From Nematopogon swammerdamellus (Eukaryota; Arthropoda; Insecta; Lepidoptera; Adelidae), in NCBI GenBank assembly GCA_946902875.1, contig OX336354.1, positions 9,025,247 through 9,089,246 of the forward strand: a stretch of 64,000 nucleotides of DNA, written 5' to 3'. Made by a program: the position numbers and the translations under genes. The notes under the pieces were generated by a model that had not been told where the DNA came from, made no database searches, and saw nothing but the letters and a program-made list of their open reading frames with translations. The stretch's first letter is position 1; every line of letters starts with the position of its first letter. Shown here piece by piece: positions 19,948 to 28,900 of this stretch.

Positions 19948-22900
19948 CTGAGAGCAAAAAGAAGAAATCAATGACGCGGTGTAGGTAATATTTTTATAAA
20001 TGAAAGTGACTAGAAATCGAATATATTGTGAAATGGTTGCTCTTTGGTATGAATCCACGAAGAATACATTTTTATATTCTTATGATAATACGAAAATCCG
20101 GCCAAGTGCGAGTTCCAAGTGAGAACCCGTCACCGAGGGTTTCGTATCGCCATGTCATGGTCAGCGCCACTCGCGCCATCTATGTATTAGTTAAAATGCT
20201 TAATACTTTTTTCGGTAGATGGCGCGCATACACTTTTTAATTTCTTGTATGCAGACCCCCGTGAATTGTTTACTTTTTATTATTTTTATATTTGTTGTTT
20301 TATCGGCCATAATAACGCATTTTTCGTGAAAATTTCAACGGGCGAAGCCCTCGGACAGACAGACAGACAGAGAGCGTAGGCTTATTCATAGAGTACCGTA
20401 CGATGGATACAGAACCCTAAAAACCTATAAAAAAATGATTCGATTATTATTACAACGGAGACTGGGGGTCACGATTGCATTATGGGATTAGAAATTCATT
20501 ATAAATAACGATGCGGACATTTTGGACACTTACTAAAAGCTGTGGACCCTTCTATTGTCTTAAGTTGTCTCAGCGGACAGGGATAAAGTGTAATGGGCTG
20601 ATATCGCGGATGTAGCGGGTAATGTACCACGCATACCATACCTTCGTCATACTCCCCAAAGTCTTTGTCAGAGGAGCGCCCGAGTCTCGGCCCGAACCAC
20701 ATGTTGCCGCTGTCGATGTTCCGCTTCGAGTATCCGGTTCCGGTTGCGGATCCGGGGGCAGCGCGAGCGCGAGTCTCCAATAGCAGGTTCTCTAACTCCT
20801 GCCATAATCATCAAATTTGGTGAATATATGAAGAATTTTTACATTAGTTTCAAGAGTAACTTCAAGAGGAATTGAAAGAAAACAAGTACTGTAACTTAGT
20901 AGACCGGATATAGTGAGAAACGGATTCGAGACTGATCTCTTCGCTGTGGAAGTTGGAGTATAAGGACTACCAGCGAAGTCACTCTACAGTTTCTTCAAGA
21001 ACCTAGGCCTCTCGAGATCGACGCTAAGCTCATATTATATGGAGAGAGCTTCGAAAACGTCACTGGAGGCACCCTACAGAATATGAATAGATAGAGAGAG
21101 CAATAGGAGGTCGAGAGCGGCACTGGTGGTTGTCCGTGTTCTAGTCATCGCAGTTGATCGCAGACCAGCTGAAGAGGGCTTGCCGCGAGCCAAATCGTAA
21201 CGCATGCTGGAGAACTACACAGAGTTGCCACTCGCTAATCCCGACCTCTATTGATATCCTCCTCTACTGCCAATTGGCCCAGATATTTTCGATGAAGCCA
21301 TTGCAAGCTAGGTTGGTAGGATGCTATCGCAACCTTGAAAAAAAAGCAGTGAATAAATAATAAATAGGTAATAAAAAAATAATTGGTTGTCTGTAAAGTC
21401 GGTTTACGGACGATAGTTTTACGTGATAACGTCCTTTCAATTTCTGCTGCCCTGGTACTTTAGAACCAGAGAGATAAATGTGTACAAACCGACGCTTGGG
21501 CCGATTGTGCCTCTCTATCGCTTGTTACGCGCTCTCGCTTGCACACACAGGCTCAGATGGAACGTGACACTTTTTCGTGCGTGCAGCCGGTGTTCATCAA
21601 TTTATAAGACGTGACGTTATCACGTCAAAAACAGAAAATTACGGAATAACAATTCACACGATTGGTTCCTGCAAGGAAAACGCTGTCAGGATTCCTTAAT
21701 AGATTCCAGCGCCCCGTATTCGAACAGAGCTTTTCCAAAATTAAATAACTCCAGTGCAATTTTCATAAATGTTTTAAAAAATAAAATATAGATTGTGCTA
21801 ATTCGTCGATCATTATAAATAGATGTAGGTGATTTAAATTCGAATACCACCGTCTTATTTTGTGTGTGCGGAACATTGCTGGTTTGAATCTTTGTTTATT
21901 GTAGGTGTTGTTAAATGTTTAATTTCTACATCAAATAAATACCTGTAGTTGTAGCTGGGCAGGCAGACGCGACCACGGGACGAGCTCACTGCGACCGACG
22001 CGGGGGAACGCGTACAGGGGACGCTTTTGGATGTTTTCCGAATCTGTCGAGCGAGGTAGGTACATTACACATGTAATATGCGACGACGTTTGCCCATGCG
22101 TTTGTTGATCTGTACGCCTGTAACTCGAGAACAGCTCAATCAGGCCTCACGCACTCTATGTAGAGTGCCCGGCACGTAACTTGGCCGCTGTGCGAGCGGG
22201 ACAGCGTTATACCAACGATCGCATGCGTATAACGTCGTACCTCTCGCACAGAGGCCAAGTTACGTGCCGTGCGGTATACTTGCGCGCGCTAACTACCTAC
22301 CGCCCAGCGGGCCGCCGGCGGTCTATTTCAGTGGATTCGTCAGCCGCGCGAAGCATACCTACACGCTCGCCCACGCAACTGCGCGCAGCTGCAAAGCAAT
22401 AATCACTTTACACTTGATCGTTTAGGTACATTTTCGCACGCAGCGATTGGCGACGTGAAACATTAGTCTATTAAAGCCGAAGGTGTGGAACTTTTTCTAT
22501 GGAGTGATTTATCTGTTACGAAGTAACTATTAAGTAATCTGTGGCTCAACCTTTAGGTACAAGATTTACACGATCTCTTTAACGGGCGCGGAGCCGCGGG
22601 CATAATATAATCGTTTTAATTTAAACAATTAAACTAAAATACATATCTAAATAGTATAACAAAAATATTAATTAAATTACATTGATGCATATCAACCATT
22701 GATTTTATAACCCTATAAAATCAATCATATCAACACAAGCAGATCAATCGGTGTTGTGCTGCAAAAATTTGGGCAAGAACAAGATAACACCGACCATCAA
22801 TCAGGTTTAGCAAAGTTTTAGGACAAGACAACAGCATAAGTAGGCACGAATACAATTACCTACCTGCCTACTAGATGATTGTAGAAGGACCTTGTCAGGC

Positions 22901-25900
22901 GATAGATGGCTAACCTGTCGCCCTTTAGCACAGCATATTATCCTCACCCCTTAGTCGCGTTTCACGTCATGCACGAGGAGAGATGCAGTGGACATAGTAT
23001 TTTCAATTATAGGACCAAAAAATTTATTTTATTGAAACTGACACGGTTCGCTCGCTACATCACTTACAACATCCGTGATGTCAGCCCATAACACTAGGTG
23101 AACTAGGTGCGATGTTAGTGCTTCCCTTCATTTAACAACACGACACATTTGATAAATTGAAGACATTCAATTTGATTTTCTCTAGCTGTCATAGTAAGCA
23201 CTCGGTTTATTTTATTATATACCGCGTTATGGTATCCTTAATCTCACACCACCCGTCGCAGGATTGGAATAATTCTGACGCCTCGGATAATACCTAATAA
23301 TATAAATATTTGTGTGTCTCCGCTTCTGCTGCTGGTGTTAGTGTCGTGTTGTTATCTTGGATAACACGCGTATGTGTCTATTTGTGTACGTGATCTAATT
23401 TTATTTCCATCCAGCAACTGACAGCGCGTAATATAGCATTTCGTGACGCTCCATCACGCTGCGAGTGAAACGTCTCATGCAAATTTTGTGCATTCATAGA
23501 TTGCTAGCTTTTGCCCGCGGCTCCACTGCCGTAAAATTCGTATTTTAAAAGAAGAAAGTGAGTCATATTAAGGCATAAGGCGTCCCGTAGATACCTACTC
23601 CGGCGCGCGGAACATTTCGGTTTGTATGGGAGCCCCATCTTAGCGTAACCGTAACTGAATTTGATTTAGGCTATCCTGTGTCCCACATAGTTAAATGTGC
23701 TTGTACAAAGCTTAATCGAATTCATATGATCTGTTTAAGAGTTATGGAGGAACATACATACACACACACAGAACATATTTCTAAAAATCGTCAATTTAGT
23801 TTTAGTATCATACACAGAGTGTACAAACGCAATATCTCATAAAACAAAGTAACTTATTCCATGACTATACCTTACAGATTTATTATTAGTATTGATATTG
23901 ATGATTGATGTTGGAGCGAAGCACAGGTCTGTCTTCTTTAAATGTTTGCCGCCTGGTAGGGCGGACGAGAAATCTGTCGATTTTTAACACCCGAGGCAAA
24001 AAGAGGGGTGTTATAAGTTATAAGTTTACACTGTGTATCATATTTATGTCTCTGTCATATTATTGTATGTAGGTCTGTCTGTGGCATCGTAGCTCCTAAA
24101 CTAATGGACCGATTTAGATGTGGTTTTTTTATTAGAAAGCTGGTTTAACCGGGATGGTTCTTTGCTATGTTAGTAATGAAGAAATTATGAAGTAATAAAA
24201 CAGTACGTGCTCGTATTACAATTTTAAAAAACTCCCGACTCTAATAAGTGAAAAATAATTTCCGTTTACTTACTTAAAGGAATCGGAGAACCGCTAAGTA
24301 AATATTCGCGCAGCTCTGAGTTTTTATATTTTATATTTTATTTAATTAGCGATCCCCCGACTCCTTTAAGTAAGTAAACGGAAATTACTTTTTACTTTAT
24401 AATGGTTGGGGGTTTTTTTTAATTTAAAATTTAACTTTTATTGCAAGCTTTAAAAAAACCGCAAGCAAATCGGTCCACTTTTTAAGAAAATACATTTTTT
24501 GATTACTTAATTACTTGATTTTAAACATAACTAACAACCATCCAGATTAAACCAGCTTTCTAATAAAACAACCGCATCCATATCGGTCCATTCGTTTGGG
24601 AGCTACGATGCCACAGACACACACATACACACACACACGTTAAACTTATAACACCCCTCTCTTTGCGTCGGGTGTTAAAAACAGAAAATAACGTTTCTGA
24701 TGTCGACCAAAGGAAAGCACTGACATGGTACCTAGTTCACCAAGGTGCTATGGGCTGACGTCACGGGCATTGTAGCCAACCGTTTCAGTTTCCTTAAAAC
24801 ATTTTTCTTACCCGCCAAGCTGTAGTCTTCTGGGGCAACTTCCCATGTGCGCGGCACGCCGCCTCCGCCTCCGCGCCCCACCCTCGGGAAGGGCACCAAC
24901 CCACTGCTCCCGCGGCGAAGCTTCTCTAGTTTTGCTGTAACACAACAGTCTGTAGGGCGGGGCACATGAGCGGCGGGTGGCCGAGTGGTTTGGGCATCGG
25001 CTTCTCATGCGAGAGCTCCGCGGTTCGAATCCCGACGGCGGCGTGTACCAATGAGTTTTTTCTGACGAAAAAATTTACGTGCATACCTACACCTGCTGCT
25101 TCACCGTTCGGAACCGGTGTAAAACTGTAGGTCCCTTCCCTTGCCCCTTACTAGGTGGTAGGCTCAATTTGTAGCCGACTGCGTTGGTACCACCGTACTG
25201 GATGTAAGATGGCCGCATAGCAACCTCGGTTGTGTTCTCCTCTAGTCCAGTATAGCCAGCAATCCAGGGAAGTCTCCGGTATGGCACCTACCTTCTCGGA
25301 GGTGATATTGGCTGGTCGGAGCATGCGCTTTGGCCCCTCCAACTCAGCCACGCATACCGGAATACATAAAAAAAAAAAAAAAGGTGTAGCCAGAGGGATG
25401 CGGGTTCGCATTCCGATTGAACATTTCGTGTTTGAATGAAAAAATGCAGTTAAATGTTTATGAAAATGTAAATGAAAAAATGCAGTTAAATGTTTATGAA
25501 AATGTGAATGAAAAAATGCAGTTAAATGTTTATGAAAATGTAAATGAAAAAATGCAGTTAAATGTTTATGAAAATGTGAAAGAAAAAATGCAGTTAAATG
25601 TTTATGAAAATGTGAATGAAAAAATGCAGTTAAACGTTTATGAAAATGTGAATGAAAAAATGCTTAAATGTTTATGAAAATGTGAATGAAAAAATGCAGT
25701 TAAATGTTTATGAAAATGTAAATGAAAAAATGCAGTTAAATGTTTATGAAAATGTGAATGAAAAAATGCAGTTAAATGTTTATGAAAATGTAAATGAAAA
25801 AATGCAGTTAAATGTTTATGAAAATGTAAATGAAAAAATGCAGTTAAATGTTTATGAAAATGTGAATGAAAAAATGCAGTTAAATGTTTATGAAAATGTA

Positions 25901-28900
25901 AATGAAAAAATGCAGTTAAATGTTTATGAAAATGTGAAAGAAAAAATGCAGTTAAATGTTTATGAAAATGTGAATGAAAAAATGCAGTTAAATGTTTATG
26001 AAAATGTAAATGAAAAAATGCAGTTAAATGTTTATGAAAATGTGAAAGAAAAAATGCAGTTAAATGTTTATGAAAATGTGAATGAAAAAATGCAGTTAAA
26101 TGTTTATTTCAACATGCAGGTAATGCTTTAAAAGTTGTAATTATGGTCAGTCAGTCAGTCAGTCAACGTGTACGCGTCCACTGCTGGACATACGCCTCTC
26201 CAATTTTCCTCCAGTCCACCCTGCCTTCAGCGGTAATTATATTAGATAGTTATATTTCGACACTAATATCTATTCTGCGACACGAGTAACATTAAGTACT
26301 TACAAGTAGAGTTTTTTTTTATTGTTTCCGAACTAGCTGGCTGTGTCCGAGGTCGAAGCCTCAGGCGCAGCCAATATCACCCCCGAGGAGGTGCCAGTCC
26401 GGCTTGGAGGTGGACTAATGTCGCTGGGGAAAGGCTATTTACCCGCGATTTGAAGATCCGTGGATTGTAGGAGTGGGGAAAGATATTCCCCGGAAGCCCG
26501 TTCCACACCTTTGCAGTGCGGCACAAGAACGATTTAGAGAATCGTGCAGTTCGAAGTACTCGTCTGTCCACTACACAGGGGTGTTCCGCGAGAGTATGGC
26601 GGGTTTGGCGAAGGCGAACAGGAGGAGGAGGGATAAGGGAAGCAATTTCGTCAGAGCAGCGGCCATAGTAGTACCGATAAAACAGGCTCAATGACCCAAC
26701 GATACGTTAAGTTAAGATGCAAATAAAAAAAAAATACTTTCTCGTAATGTTTTCGAAATGTTTAATTTTTTAAGATTATATTTTTTGTATTAGGGAAATA
26801 AGTAGTTCGTTTACTTTTCAATGCATTCTTGCGAAGCCGGTTTCGGGCTTATGGAGGCGATTAAGCGCATTTTTACCCGACTAAGGTGAAGCCAAAAAAA
26901 GGAAGGCTTTAAAGGGTCGGATAGGGGCAATGCGAACTCGTCTTGGTCATAGAAGGACGTAATTTGAATAGTGAAATAATGAAAAACAAAATCTAAAACG
27001 ATTTGTGTGTGTGTGTATATACAGTGTATTTGTATGTTTGTACAAGATTTTTTAGGGTTCCGTATCCATACGGAAGCCTATTACTAAGCCTATGCCGTCT
27101 GTATGTCTGTCTGTCCGCCTGTCTATCCGAGGGCTGTATCTTTTGATCCGTAGTAGGTCGCCGTGTGAAATTTTCACAGAATATGTGTTTTATTATGGCT
27201 GATATCATAACAAAAAAAGCAAATATTATACAATTAAGGAGTGTCCCCCCCCCCCCGTCCCCCCCCCCCCCCCCCCCCATAAAAGAAACGTGTTTTATCA
27301 ACGTTTTTTTTGTTTGTTTTTGCTCTATCGTAAAAACGGTAATAAATACAAGCGTCAAACTTGGTTTGAGTATACTTCAAATTCAAATTCAAAAAGTATA
27401 GAATAAAAGTATAAAAGTAAAAATTCAATAAGATAATAAAATCAAATAAAAATCAATTTTAAAACTTACAGACTAACTTATATGTTTGGTGAATGAGTAT
27501 CAGGCACAGCTTACGTCTTCCCATAACCGGGAAGACACTGATTTTAAGCCTGACCCCTAAAGATAAATATCCTTTCCTTCCTTCCTTACCTATAATAAAA
27601 TCCAACGTCTGCTTTCTGTCTGAGTGTCTGAGTGTCTGTCTGTCCGCTTATAACTCGAGAACCACTGAACCGATTTTAATAAAACAAAATTCTACGGATA
27701 GCTTGATTCTTCCCATCAACTATAGGCTACTTACTATCGCGCTAAATAGCTTATGAGGTTAGCAGTGAAGTGAAATATAAGAGCGGGCGGAGCCACGGGC
27801 ACAGCTTGTAAATTAATATAATTGCGAACAGTCATAGTGTACTTACAGCTAAAACGAAAACAAAATATTTACAAAAACAAGATAAACGAAAAATATTATA
27901 ATTACAAACAAAACATACCTATTATACATTATAAACAATCACTATTATTATAAAAGAATTAAACTAAACCATACAGACTAACCTAACCAGAATTAAACAA
28001 ACAAAACAAAACAATTATGTAACTAATGCAAATGTACAAGGCACTCAAAAGAAGCTATAGATGTCTCTGTTCAGACAGCAGGAACAATTTGTACGCTTGT
28101 TTGAAGTGGTTTCTATAGATGATTTCTTTTATAGGAGGAGGTATATTATTCCAGCACTTTGATGCCGCATTTTTTTTTTTTTTTATGTAATCCCGGCTGA
28201 GTCGGAGGGGCCAAAGCACATGCTCTAACCAGCCAATATCACCTCCGAGAAGGTAGGTGCCATACCGGAGACTTCCCTGGATTGCTGGCTATACTGGACT
28301 AGAGGAGAACACAACCGAGGTTGCTTGCGGCCATCTTACATCCAGTACGGTGGTACCAACCCAGTCGGCTACAATTTGAGCCTACCACCTAGTAAGGGGC
28401 AAGGGAAGGGACCTACAGTTTTACACCGGTTCCGAACGGTGAAGCAGCGGGTGTAGATATGCACGTAAATTTTTTCGTCAGAAAAAACTCATTGGTACAC
28501 GCCGACCGGATTCGAACCTCGGGCCTCCCGCATGAGAAGCCGATGCCCAAACCACTCGGCCACCCGCCGCTTGAATGACCCTTCAAATGCAGCACCATGG
28601 TGCTTTGGAATAATTAGTATCTTACCAACCAACGCCTCGAGTCTTGTGCGTGTGTTTAGAACCTGCCCACTCAAGCTTACTGAATAGAATCTCTGGAGTT
28701 TGCGTATATATGATTCTATGTGTTTGAGCTGCAAAATGTAGCATCCTACGGTTGCTCATGTTCAAAATATTGAGGGAGTTTAAGTGTGGTGTGATGCGTT
28801 CTCTCCTACCTATGGGCCGGCAGAACCGCATGCAAGCATTCTGGACGCGTTGAATTTTCTTCTGGGTTTGTTTAAGTAAGCAGGGTCCATATACAGTGTC

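Noticed and set aside
24960..25035. Functional Ser/Leu tRNA gene
   Set aside because: The tRNA-like head is joined to a SINE body and recurs at 28,560 and 40,910; not a mature tRNA end.
25417..26131. Repetitive 'protein' MQLNVYENVNEK
   Set aside because: A 36-bp minisatellite inside a capa intron; open only because the period is a multiple of three.
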